Source: Seriola aureovittata
Lineage: Eukaryota; Chordata; Actinopteri; Carangiformes; Carangidae
NCBI RefSeq assembly: GCF_021018895.1
Contig: NC_079387.1
Span: 6,544,083-6,608,082 of the forward strand
Length of the DNA: 64,000 nt
Direction: 5' to 3'
Positions 1 through 11,371 of the stretch are shown one piece after another. The notes under the pieces were generated by a model. That model searched no databases. It was not told the origin of the DNA and saw nothing but the letters and a program-made list of their open reading frames with translations. Each line of letters begins with the position of its first letter. Position 1 is the first letter of the stretch. Both the position numbers and the translations under genes were made by a program.

Positions 1-3000
1 AACTCTGGAATGAAGTTTGCTGAAGATAAGGCAGCTTGAGGCTTTTTTTTTTCTTAAAACTTCTTCTATTACAGATCTTCCTGCCTGATAAAAAATATAC
101 AACAGCGGCGGGTGCCTGTGAACTGGATTGAAACAAGATCTATGCAGTATGGCAGTGTTTTACCAGTTTACTAAAAAAGCAGTGTGCAGTATCTCCATCG
201 TATGTGATACACAACAGGCTTGTGTACTAATGTTTTCCTCCCCACATTTAACCATTTTCTGACGATCCTAGTGCACTCACTGAGCCTCCATGCAGGCACA
301 CAACACCATTTATCACCAATGACACAGTTACAGATGACTTATTGCTGTCATTAATCCCATGGGGGAAATTTGTTCTGTGCATTTCACCAATTCTCACTAT
401 TTACACACAGCGAGCAGCTACAATGCAGCACCTGGGGAACATCTCCAGTCAGTTTAACTGTTTGTAATGCTGGTAGTTGGTGTTTTAGGAAAGGTTCCTC
501 CATTGGGGTAGTTCACATTCAAAATTCAAACATCTTTGCAAACAAAATAATTTAAAAAAAATCAAACTTTGAGAATGGATAGACAGTCCAGTGTGAGCCT
601 CAGTGTAGATAATCCACGGAAACGTAACATGTGAGAACACACACATGCTGAAAGTCTTCTGCCTGTTGTAGTTACTACAGTTTGAACAAAGCTCCACTGG
701 TACGACTGGACTGGGATACAGTCCAGTCAAAGAATTCAAAGTCCAAAGCAAAATTCATTTCTGTACTGTCCAATTTAAACAATCATCCCAAGAACACAGA
801 GCAGGTCCGGCATCATCACATCTTTTTGTTAAAAAGTCTTTGTGCCAACAGTGGATGGAAGCATATTTAAATGGCTGCTGGGCCTGTGCTGATGTACCCT
901 GAGAAGCAGGATACAGGCTGCTCTCTAGCTATTCAGTTAAATTGAGATGCCAATGGGAACCTGAGCCCGCAGGACCGGTCCAAACTGTAAAAAGAAATCA
1001 AACACATATTGTCCATGTTCCTTTCCCCACCAAGGGAAACACACACAGGAGTGACCTCCCTGGCAGTCCAGTTTCTCTGGTGCCACACTGAGATCACATC
1101 AATGATAAGTCAGCTGGTCCCCAAAGCCGAGTGCCGTTCTGCTATTCAAAGCCAAGGAGAGGCAGCTGCATGAGTCAGTGTAGAGAAAGGCTTCCAAGTT
1201 CATACAGAAGCGGACAATTTCTCGACCTTTCATCTCACAGTTTTTATGGACGATCAACCTCAACCGCTTTTTATGGGAAAATAAACTTCAAAACACACAC
1301 AAATGCCTGCTGTTTGTCCTTGGTGGGTAGTGTTGCCAATGCCAAAACACAGTTACATAATCAAATATGTTCTACATGGTTATCAAGATACTTAAAAGTT
1401 AAAATCCTTTGCCAAGACCACATGCAGCAGATGCAGCTGCAAAATCAATGACAGAAAGGCTAAGTGCTGAGTGACGGAGAGGTTGAAGACCTCGTACTTC
1501 TTCACATCATGTAGGATAAAGGGCAAGTTCTTGCTCTTCAGTCATGAGGATGTAGAAATTGTATTGTACTGTCAGCAGCAGTCCTCTGTCATTATCACAG
1601 GCGTTATCACTTCAACTCAGTGGCAATTTATACGGCCGGTAATTCATATACAACATAACTATGTGGGAGATGGAGTAAGAATTGTCCCTAAAGCTGGATT
1701 TATGCTTGAAGTGAACGGTTAACAGGAGCCCCGCAGTGGATTACAACCACGTAGGTTCTGATATGTATGTGTAAGATTATACCTGTTGATACCAACACAA
1801 CAGCAGCAGATGAATGTATTTTACTGTCTTAGTCCTTGTCATGCTTTTATTATATTCATTCTTCCATCCACTGTGTGATTGCAGCGACGACGGTGAGGTG
1901 CATTTTCTCATTACTGACTAGGAGACAACTGCAAATAGGCTGCTACTACGTGTAATCACTGTTTCCATTCCATCATTCACTGTACCAGAAAACAGTGACT
2001 GTGGTAATGGAGGGTGGTTTTTCTAGATCTGTATTTATAAAAAGCAGCAGTTTACTGAGCTTTTCTTCATCTTCTTTAGTGTTGTCATCACTGTGAACAC
2101 TCTCCAGCGGCATCGGGAACTAAGAGAAAACACAAGCAGCCCAGGCTGGCCAGTCACGGTTCTTGCCGTCCCCACATCATCACCTAAACCTTGACGTGTA
2201 GCTACATTTCTGAGGAGCTGCACAACAGCTACATGGGTTTGGAGCGTATGCACAAAGTCACATGATGCATTCTTATAAAACCAACTTTATTCACTGAAAG
2301 AAGATTAAAATATGGGGATAAAAACCCAGAGTGCTTTGAAACTACTCAATATTTAACATGTCAGTAACAATTTAGACATTTATTTCTAGAATTTCTTCCT
2401 TGAAATGGAACCTAACCTTCTGTATATTCTATAGTCAAGAGGGAGGCCATTCCATCGTCATGGATACGGTAATATTTGTCTGATGACTTTCCTTTTATTA
2501 ATCTACAACATGTAGACTAAGTGTGCCCAACTACCCTCGCACTGAGAAAAGAGTATTATTCCGCATGTAGACACAAATGCATGTGAAAACAGATCACCAG
2601 TGAGTTTTTCTGCTAAATCAGAAAATATTTGCAGAGAATTTGCTGTTACTAGTGTGCCCTGTTCACATACAGGTCTGTTCAAAAACACCATGAGTTTAGA
2701 GTCAATTATGATGTAAAAAAACAAAACTAGATGGATGAGTTATTTTGGTCTGAGTGGTTGACTTGTAGAAGAGGACTTTGCTGACTCAGTACTTTTAAGT
2801 CATTCATTTTGTATCAACCTGTGCAAAGTTTCCCAGAAGTACAATTCAGATTTGCCAGGCGCTGAGTCACAGCAACATCATACTAAAACCTGTGGAGACA
2901 CTGACAGTATTACCTGGGATTTAGGTGTCATGTCAAACGGCACAAATGTTATCTTTCTTTTCTTGGTCTTTAAGGCTGCCAAGCAGTTGAGTCACACAAT

Positions 3001-3911
3001 TTCTTTAACTCAGCAAAAATTCCAACTCCCATCTGGCAATAATATGAGAGTTGGTAAAACTGGCTTTCAGCACATTGCCGGTTTTTAAGGCAGCATCGTA
3101 GTGTACTATTGCATTATGTTATCAACCATGCATTAACTTCCGACAATTTCTACACTAGCTTGAAAGAAACACCTACACCAATTCTCCTGTGGTATCATGA
3201 TGAGATCTGAAAGAATATTTAGGTTTACTTTGAGAATATGCACACCCTTTTAGACACAGACTAAAACAAAGAATGTAAACACTATTATCTGCAATTACAC
3301 TTTCTAGTGAGTGGAGAACTGGGTCATACACCGAGCAACAGGCTAGCTAACCAGCATTATGTAAGAAACTGAAAATGTTGGGGAGTAGGGAGGATCTTTC
3401 CACCTTGCACAGGTAGGTTTGGTGGTAGGACAAAAAATGTGAGACAATATAAACCTTTTACTTTTAAGAGATTTTGCCATCCTCTTTATGCCATAGTATC
3501 TACAGTATTCCATTCATGTCTGGGGGTGTATGTGGCCATCGCCACCCCCATCACCTTAACAATTGTTTAACAGTAATATTGTTTTTTTGCATCCTCGCGG
3601 TGATTTACCTTTACTGGTCGCTTATTTAATTCACTGGATTAGCCAAAATATGTCTGTTAATCTGCAGATATTGTACAGACAACTGCAATACAATATGAGA
3701 AGTGTTGTAGCTACTCACACATGCTTTCCATCATGAGATCAGCTACTTTGCAGACAGTGCTATTAACTTATCAAACAATTTAACTCAATCAGAACCAATA
3801 CACCAAGATCTGAAACAGATTATTTTATCAGATTATGTTGTAGCTGGGATTGTTAAATGATACTATGGCCCCGTTTGCTCTAACGGACCAGGCATGTCTA
3901 TAAGCCCTGAC

Positions 3912-3965
3912 TGATTTCAAACTAGGACCCTGTGAGGCAACAGTGCCCAACAGTGCATCCGAAGA
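3912..3965 (+). mobile_element. Degraded fish SINE/non-LTR remnant
   Basis: The stretch reading GATTTCAAACTAGGACCC and then TGTGAGGCAACAGTGC matches the familiar fish dispersed-repeat motif in which a 'GATTCGAACC...GGACC' segment is followed by 'TGTGAGGCAACAGTGCTAACC'. No flanking duplication or intact 5' part is visible. It is an old fragment inside the kdm6a intron. Confidence 0.45.
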
Positions 3966-4202
3966 TAAAATGAAGTGAAACAAAATGTTTTCAGTTTCAT
4001 GCCACTTTAGACGACACTGACAACCTTACTGTCTAACTTAAAAATCTATCTTTAAACTCATTATGTGCATACACTAGTTAGATTCTGTTCTGTGTGCATG
4101 CTTGTGCCAAATAATATGCTAATGGCTGCAGGCAAATAGTATTATTTAAGTTACACTATAAGGGAGACGCTGTCCCCTGCAGATGACCTATCATAACTAT
4201 TT

Positions 4203-4330
4203 TGGCAGAGGTCAGCCACAGTGCAGTGCCTTGGTCAAGGGCAATGCAAAAGCAGGCGTAATAACCAACATGCATGTCTTTCGGTGTGGCCTTCCTGACC
4301 TCAAGGAAACGCATGCAGCCTAGTTACTGT
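4203..4330 (+). mobile_element. Degraded fish SINE-like segment
   Basis: CCTTGGTCAAGGGCA, then GCATGTCTTTCGG and GGAAACGCATGCAG, follow the order of the widespread fish repeat with 'GCATGTCTTTGGACTGTGGGAGGAAAC...ACGCAG'. The copy is strongly diverged. It could be related to the fragment about 240 bp upstream, with later rearrangement. Confidence 0.35.
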
Positions 4331-5725
4331 TGGTGATACAGTGACCTAGTTCTGTCAGCCATGTTGAACCCACAGTTATCTGCATGTACACAAAGCAACA
4401 GTGAAGCGACACGACCACTCCAAAGTGCCAGACAGGGTAGTCACTCAAAACCAATGAGCTATGAGCAGAAATGGAGTCATAAAGAAACCCTTAAAATTTT
4501 CGAATGAAAAATGTGACATAAATGAGACAATTCCTGCAAATTGAATGTTTTTAATAATTCTAAGCACACCCAAATACAGACTGTCTGTCTGACCGGAATC
4601 AGACAGACGAAGTTAACTGCTTGTGAGGCCGCGTTCTGGTTCATTTGCCATTTTGTTTTCAAAACCCATTCTCGGGTGAGACAACTATTAGGATTCAATG
4701 TGTCACAAATGCATTGTATCTTAACACAGGCAGATTTTTTTTAATGCAGCCGAGAAAGACCTACAGTAAGCTTTCTGTTTCTGAAACACCCAGAACTAAT
4801 GGTTTCTTTGCCTCTGGGGATAATCATAAAGTAAAAATTACACACTAATATAGTTGACCTAAACTACTGACCGAACAATCAGCATTTCCATGGTGTGTCA
4901 TACTGCGTTTTCTATCATTTGATAGTCTGGTATCAGTGTGATAGGGATGCCATTTTTCTTTCCTACTTTCTGCTGCTCTCTATGGATCCAACTCTGGGTA
5001 TTAGCATGTTCAATACCAACAGTCTGTTCTGTTTTTCAATTGAAAATCTGCATATCTGTGTGGAAGTTAACTTGTTGCTGTAACAAGATATGACTTATCA
5101 GCTGTTCCCTTTGGTCAACATCAATTTTAGTTGAATAGTCTTTCAGTCTTATCCTACCTATAGAAATTTGTAAAATTGCAGTCACAATGCTATAACAACA
5201 CCGACTAAAAAAGACAGCATTCTGTCATATTTGCTGACACTTGATATGCTTAGTAGGGTCAGTCTGTGCCCTGCTGACAACAAAATGTCACTCACTAGAT
5301 GGGTTGGCTTGGTATTAATGTGTGGGGTCAATAAACAGAGGTCCATTCTTTTGTTTGACACAACTGTATCATCTCAAGTCCATGTTAGCTACCTGACATA
5401 CATAGTCCCCGTAGCACCTCCATGTAACAGATAAGTCTTGTAACATGCGCTAACCTTGTAGCAAGATCTGGCTTTGACAATGTTGTTATAAACGTTACAA
5501 CCACCATAAACACCACTGTCATCAGCAACACATTCATCACGAGGCATAAAATAACCCTTGTTTGCGCCAAGAGTGAAGAGGTTGTCTGAGTGACATGGCC
5601 CATAATATGCGCCACTGACAAACCAATTCCAAGGGGTATGTCACAAAACAGTTTACACAACAGGGTGGGCTGTTTCAAGATGGCTGGTGAAATTATGAGA
5701 CAAAGCATATAAAACACTTTAAAAC

Positions 5726-5746
5726 TTTTTTTTTTTTTTTTTTTTT
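5726..5746. repeat. Poly(T) tract, 21 nt
   Basis: An uninterrupted T run lies in the kdm6a intron. On the minus (sense) strand it reads poly(A) and could be the tail of an old retroposed element, but no body is recognisable next to it. Confidence 0.8.
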
Positions 5747-7243
5747 AATATAAAATCAACAAAATGTGTATTATACCACTGCATCAGCACTGTTTAAAAT
5801 CCTACTAGGGAGCGAAGTAACAGACGTTGATAAGCTTGCTCTGCTTTGTAATAAAGGAAGTGCACAACTTGATTCATGCCAAATACATTGGTTGCATTGC
5901 ACGCTGTTCATATTCTTTAGCAAGAGTGGTACACCAGTGCTTTCTGCTGCTTCTGTGCAGCTAACGCCAGATGAGCAGCTACACTTCCTAGGTATCCCAC
6001 ACCACCTAGCGAGCAGATTCGTGGATGGCCCCTCAAACCACGAGCTGTCAAAGCACCATCTTCAATACATCATCCACAGTTGAAGATAAATTCACAAGAG
6101 AGAGGCTTTGCTCTTTGTTGGCCCAGCAGTGTGCTCAGCACAGGTGGACGGTGCCTGTTTTATCACGTAGCTTTCTAGTCCGAGAGTGCATGCAGAACCA
6201 AAGAGGGGCAATGAAAACTGTAAACAAAGGATCCTGACACCACCTAAGTCGGCAAAAGGAACACGCCTTTACAATGAGCCAAGATCCTAGCGGAAACTTA
6301 AGACAACACTTCAGAAACACACAAACGATCCGGAGCAATATATTAATATCAAATTGGTAATACAGCTATCAGTGTCACTCCGCCATGTCCCGCCATCTTG
6401 GACAGGCAGCCAGCCATTAACGTTACTTGTAACGTTTGTCAACTCGTTCACATTGACTCCAAACCAAAAACGACTTGAACGCGTCCTGAAGTATATTCAG
6501 TGGAGCTGTGCAATGTCACAAAAACAACCTATCCCACCACATTGTGGCCAACATGCCAGGTCTATGCAAATCATACGGGGACTGGCTAACCTTACCAAAT
6601 AACGTAAACGCGAAAGCTGTATTTGGTGCACCCTGGAAGACGGCTACAACATTAACGTTACTTCTACCAACGATGGAAGGGTTATAGCCTTTAAAGGATA
6701 CTTATATGTTTAAGGCTGGATGTGAGAGTGCAACACTTGCGACAAAACAACCTCACGACGACATAAAACTTTCCTCGTTAGAGTGCAATGTTTCCAGTAA
6801 TCAATGTGCTACACAAAACCGTGACGACGTTGTGTTGTTGGTGGTACGATTGCAAGTACACAAGCATACGTTGTATGGAATAGCTACCCAGCTAACAGGG
6901 AAGGGCGGTTGCCTCACAAACGCTAACATACGTTAACGTTAACAAGCTAGTTAAGCCGAGAGAGTCGTAGCTAGTTGGCTATCCTGGCTAGCGACACCGC
7001 GTAGCCGCAGGTGCAGGGTCGCTCTTCATCGGATGAGAGTAGCTAACCAGCCAGCTAGCTGAATGGCTAATAGAGGGGCTGCGGCTAGCTGGCCTTGGTC
7101 TCCTTAGCGAGTGGGCCACTTGCATTCAGACTGGCTTGCTACTTAGAGAGCAAATTCACTGCCATGCATGCTAGGAGGTTGGAGTAAGTCCTGTTGATCA
7201 GGATGCTGCTTGGTTGTAAAATACATCCAGTTAGATTTGCTAC

Positions 7244-7623
7244 CTTCATCAACAGGGCCTTCGTTCTGGCGCCATCTTCATGAAGCTTCTGAAATCCAAA
7301 CAGTGAGCTGCAAACAAGAAGACAACATAGGCGGCTCAGTATCACTTGCAGAGCGGCTCAGAGACATTTTCGACATACGAGAAACGAAAACAATTCATTT
7401 TCAAACTATGCGTGTATGTGAGTGCACGGGGTTACTTTTCCGACCTGTCGATCCCGACCAAACTGTCCCTCTCCTGGGCTGTCAGTGTCGGAAAGTCCTC
7501 CTCTGTTTCACTCGCTTTTCCCGCCGCCATTTTCTTTCCCTCATCACCACTAGAAGAAGCCGAGCCGAGACTCCGAGCAGCAGCGCAGGCAGCAACGGCG
7601 AGAGACACACCGCACGATTGCAT
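7244..7623 (-). CDS. kdm6a: Lysine demethylase 6A (UTX), coding exons 1-2, 5' part only
   Basis: KDM6A is the nuclear JmjC histone H3K27 demethylase of the MLL3/4 (COMPASS-like) complexes. Only its N-terminal 81 residues are here. Exon 1 is 7623 to 7445 (179 nt) and starts [12 protein letters not shown]; it ends in phase 2 at a weak donor, CAG|GTCGGA. Intron 1 is only 137 nt. Exon 2 is 7307 to 7244 (64 nt) and encodes [20 protein letters not shown], ending at AAG|GTAGCA. Human UTX has the same order: MKSCGVSLA, an Ala-rich run, [16 protein letters not shown], then [18 protein letters not shown]. The first ATG has a poor Kozak context (T at -3). An in-frame ATG at 7530-7528 (MAAGKAS) has A at -3 and G at +4 and may also be used. 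The JmjC domain and most TPRs are outside the window. A teleost kdm6a-like paralogue cannot be excluded. Confidence 0.9.
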
Positions 7624-8512
7624 GGAAAATCGCGACGCGGGGACAAACGCGTGGCTCCGCCGAATCAAAGAAGAAAAACTGAAGAAAACAAAATGATCAA
7701 AAACTTTTTCCCAGGATGAAAAGATGCGATTCGATATAGTAAATCCTTTCGGGGGGACAGAAGCGCTCTCCGGGTGGCTCCTCAGTCGTCACATCTTTCA
7801 TCACAAAGTGATCTTGTGCCGCTATATGAATGAGAATAACTGAGTACAATATCCAAAATGTGAGTATTTCACAATAAAATGCGTTTCGGCCGCGAAGATA
7901 AAGTTGTTATAATTGTGTCACCTAAGCGAACCCACGCGCCGCTGTAGCCACGCCCTCTCCTCCCTCTTCAGCCAATAGGAGCGACCGCATCCTACCATAT
8001 GACTTCCCTGCTATATCATTCTTTTATCTTAAATATTCATATTTCCCTGCAAACCACGGAACATTTATATCCTAATTATTGAAGAATAATTCAAAAACAT
8101 TTAATGTCTGGGCGTGTGTGTCAACCAATTGCATTAAAGTGCGAGAGCTTTGTTTCCCTGACAAATGCAATAATTTCCACACGGTAGAAATAATCATCCC
8201 GTATTCAGTGATATGTATTGACACTTGGGTGTCAGTTGTCGTTTTCCCTTACATGCTGGTTAAACGATGACTGCAATGCATCATTCGTTCCGAGCCTTTC
8301 GCACCATTCAGCCTTTATTTCAAAGTGCCATCATAGTTCTATGATATCTTCCTCATACGGAGAAAAACTTGCAGCATTTTAGTAATAAAGTTGATAAATT
8401 GCTCAGCCTAATCAAACGATATCAGAGCATATTAACTGACGTGGCAATGCATCATAAAGTAGGCGTGGTTTAGTATTGTCAACATCCTGGTGACATAACT
8501 AGTTTCTCCAAA
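7624..8512. promoter_or_regulatory. Bidirectional kdm6a/fundc1 promoter region
   Basis: Only 889 nt separate the kdm6a ATG (minus) from the fundc1 ATG (plus), so both 5'UTRs and promoters must lie here. CpGs are dense up to about 7960. A CCAAT box sits in AGCCAATAGGAGCG at about 7971-7984. The right half is AT-rich. No TATA box is convincing, as expected for housekeeping genes. The fundc1 start lies in CCAAAATGGCGAC, a YY1-type core. In human, KDM6A and FUNDC1 are also near neighbours, so the head-to-head arrangement is probably old. Confidence 0.65.
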
Positions 8513-11371
8513 ATGGCGACGGTGGACCAGAGAGAGGGTGAGTGATTTTGCTTGTTAAAAATAAAGGCGGTATTACCCTCATAAATATTGGAATATACAA
8601 GCTTTTCCACCAGCGATAATAAAATTAGGATACGCTCTCAACCTCAATGCTTTTCACAGTCTGAAAAGGAAATATTAGTGTGCAAGATATTGAATTGGTA
8701 GCCATTTGACGCTAGCTAGCTAATATTAGCATCCCCAGTCATTTGCATAGAATAAACAAGCAGCCCTCAGAGCCTTTTGTAGCACGACTGCCCATACACA
8801 CTTGAAGGTTCACTTTTATGTTTTGAGTTTGAACAGCCAAATAAAGGGCGCTGTCAATTATCAAGTCATTTGAAATACGTGTATAATGTAAACGAGGTGA
8901 AGTAAAACGAGGTCTATTACCATTCAATGTGTACACAGCCCTCATTCTCCATTCCATTCCGAAGGGCTGGTGGTTGTATATCTGTAGTATTGACTTTGAT
9001 AACTTTTCATCCTTGTCTTATAGCAGGTCAGGACGACCCAGAGAGTGAAGATGAGGTGTATGAGGTTGTGGACCTGACAGAATATGCCCGGAGGCACCAG
9101 TGGTGGAGCAGGGTGTTTGGGAACAATTCGGGCCCGATTGCTGAGAAGTACTCTGTGGCCACTCAGCTCATGATGGGAGGGGTGACTGGATGGTAGGGCC
9201 CGGGGATCTGTCTGCTCATGGGGTCACATCTGGATCAATTGAGGCTATAACACTGTCTTCTGACAAAAGAACATTAACCCAACTTGACTGAGTTAATTTA
9301 GTAATGCGTTAGAAACAACTGATAGTAGCGCATACTGCTAGCAAGGCAAAAACACGACGTGTAATTAAATCATTGTAATTAAGTGTCATTGTTATTTAAA
9401 GAACACTCCTCCATTCTTCTCGACACATACAGGTGTGCTGGTTACCTCTTCCAGAGAGTTGGGAAGATAGCTGCAACTGCTGTTGGTGGAGGGTTCCTTC
9501 TTTTACAGGCAAGAATACCACAACCTCAGTAATTAAATATTCACTACATCAACGTTGTCTTTCGGTGATAGAAAAAAAGTGCATCCTTTGCAAGATTCAT
9601 TTTTTGCCCATTTACTTCATTGACAACAGGATGCCAGCTGACCAGCTAGATGCTCAGCTTATCCCTTTTTTACAGCAGAAATACTATTATTGTATGTCAG
9701 CTGGCGCTAGGTGGATGTAAGACATCTGGATTCTTACGGGGTGTTGCAGTGTGTTATCTTGCTTGATAAAAAATGTTTGTGTAACCAAGTTAGTTGCACC
9801 TGAGACAGAGTTAATTTATTGTCAGGCTGAGATGAGAATTTGTGTTGGTTCCATTTTCCATAAAAGGTGTTTTCAGGAAAAACATCTTCCTGAACTTAAT
9901 GTTCCCTGGATACGTTTTTATATATTTTGAAAAAAGCTGGTGCATTGCACATCATCCTTTTTTTAAATACATAAATGATTTAACCTGGAACAAATCACCA
10001 GTCTCTACTGAAAGAAGACCTTTAAAGGTTCTATGTTAGGGACAGAATCATCTGTGTCTCTTAATGAAATTTGAATGCCTTTTTTAATAAGGTAAATAGA
10101 ATTTGTTTTGCAGACAAGTCTAGAGAGTCTCACACGGTTTTAAGTTAACTCCAGACGGTGATGCAATAGAGCACAGAAAGATTCAGTGCATAAGACCAAC
10201 AACGGGCCATTAGCTCAGTAGAGTGCAATTAAATGTGATTTATTAGTGCAAATATATAATGCCAGCATAACATGTCATTGCAGGCGGCAGTTTTGAACTG
10301 AATGTTTCCAATAAGGTATATTGTGCTTCAATGTGGGAAACTGGGTTGAAAACAAATGCAGTACAAAATAAAGCATTAACTATCTATTATATTAACTACT
10401 ATACTATTCATTTACATATCGTGTGTATTGTGTATATTGTATTTATTAGTTTATATTTGGTGTATTTTTGATATATATTTCCATAGATGTTTATTCTATA
10501 TATGTTTATTCTATAGATGTTTATTTTTCTGCTGTGGTAAATGAATTTCCCAGTTGTGGGATTAATAAAGTTAATCTAATCTAATCTATACATGTGTAGA
10601 ATCAGTTCTGAACACGACTCTTTTTCTACAGATCGCCAATCACAGTGGCTACGTGCAGGTAGACTGGAAGAAAGTGGAAAAGGACGTGAACAAAGCAAAG
10701 AAACACTTGAAGAAGAAAGCAAACAAAGCAGCCCCTGAAATAAATACATTCATTGAGGAGGTAAAGGTACCTGTAACAAAGCTTGCTTTTTCTTTCACGC
10801 TTTTGCTTGTTTTAATTGACAATTAAATCAAAGTCAATGTCTTTTTGTCAACTAGAGAAAGGCACGTAGCCTCACACCTAACATACTTCTGACATGTAAT
10901 TAATTAGCGCTAAATTCATGTCTTTTTCTTTTATGTCCTGGTCGTGGTGGGGTGGATTTGTTCTTTATTTGCAAAGTAGTAATGCCCTCTAGTGGGCTGT
11001 TAGCCAAACTACACTCACTAGCTGTGACACAGCAGGCTCAACAGGGATGATAGATACATCCTGATACCAGTATGGCTGTTTGGTGGTCTGTCTATTCTCA
11101 GTATATAAAATCATTAAGTTAGTCAGTTGATGGGTTTTAATCTGTGGTATTTCCCTCTTTGAAATTTCTTCTCATCTTGATTATTTTCCTGGCTATTTCT
11201 CCAGCATCACTCAACCAGTTAACCCCCATTAATCCGTCTGTTCATTTTAAGATCTTATAGTCTAATTTTCTGTCTTTCCTCTCTCCTACACAGGCCACAG
11301 ACTTTATAAAGAGGAACATCGTCCTGTCCAGCGGGTTCGTTGGTGGCTTCTTTCTGGGTTTGGCCTCCTAA
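8513..11371 (+). CDS. fundc1: FUN14 domain-containing protein 1 (mitophagy receptor), complete
   Basis: FUNDC1 is an outer-mitochondrial-membrane receptor that recruits LC3 in hypoxia-linked mitophagy. Five coding exons: 8513-8537, 9027-9192, 9433-9508, 10632-10760 and 11294-11371 (TAA). They join in frame to 157 residues; human has 155. Recognised segments: an acidic N-terminus with the LIR YEVV (residues 20-23), [16 protein letters not shown], the membrane part GGVTGWCAGYLF and [12 protein letters not shown], the [10 protein letters not shown] loop, and a C-terminal membrane segment ending [13 protein letters not shown]. The site matching human Ser13 (CK2) is kept as S15. The residue just before the LIR Tyr, Ser17 in human, is Val here. 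Intron 3 begins with GC rather than GT (CAG|GCAAGA). Exon 2 has a TAGCAG tandem acceptor that can add one Ala. Confidence 0.95.
10528..10588 (+). mobile_element. 3' tail of a non-LTR retroelement (LINE/SINE type)
   Basis: The segment TTCTGCTGTGGTAAATGAA, TTTCCCAGTTGTGGGATTAA and TAAAG followed by TTAATC/TAATC repeats matches the common fish LINE-derived 3' tail ('...AATTTCCC.GTGTGGGA.TAATAAAG' with a short terminal repeat). It lies in fundc1 intron 3, on the sense strand. No coding part of the element is visible upstream; the preceding 150 nt are AT-rich. Confidence 0.6.

Larger units (their letters stand above)
1..7243 (-). other. kdm6a: kdm6a intron 2 (partial), no exon recognised
   Basis: This 7.2-kb stretch lies downstream of kdm6a exon 2 on the minus strand, so it is inferred to be intron 2. 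I looked on the minus strand for the next conserved KDM6A segment (the start of the TPR repeats, with an FFCQLGHF-like motif) and did not find it. It probably lies beyond the left edge. The open frames here are short and resemble no family I know. The right end (about 6400-7100) is CpG- and TAACGTTA/GCTAGC-rich like the neighbouring promoter; the remainder is AT-rich with SINE-like remnants. A long intron at this place also occurs in mammalian KDM6A. Confidence 0.6.

Noticed and set aside
7432..7719. Plus-strand open frames opposite kdm6a exon 1
   Set aside because: They are shadows of the GC-rich minus-strand exon; the minus frame matches KDM6A and the plus frames match nothing known.
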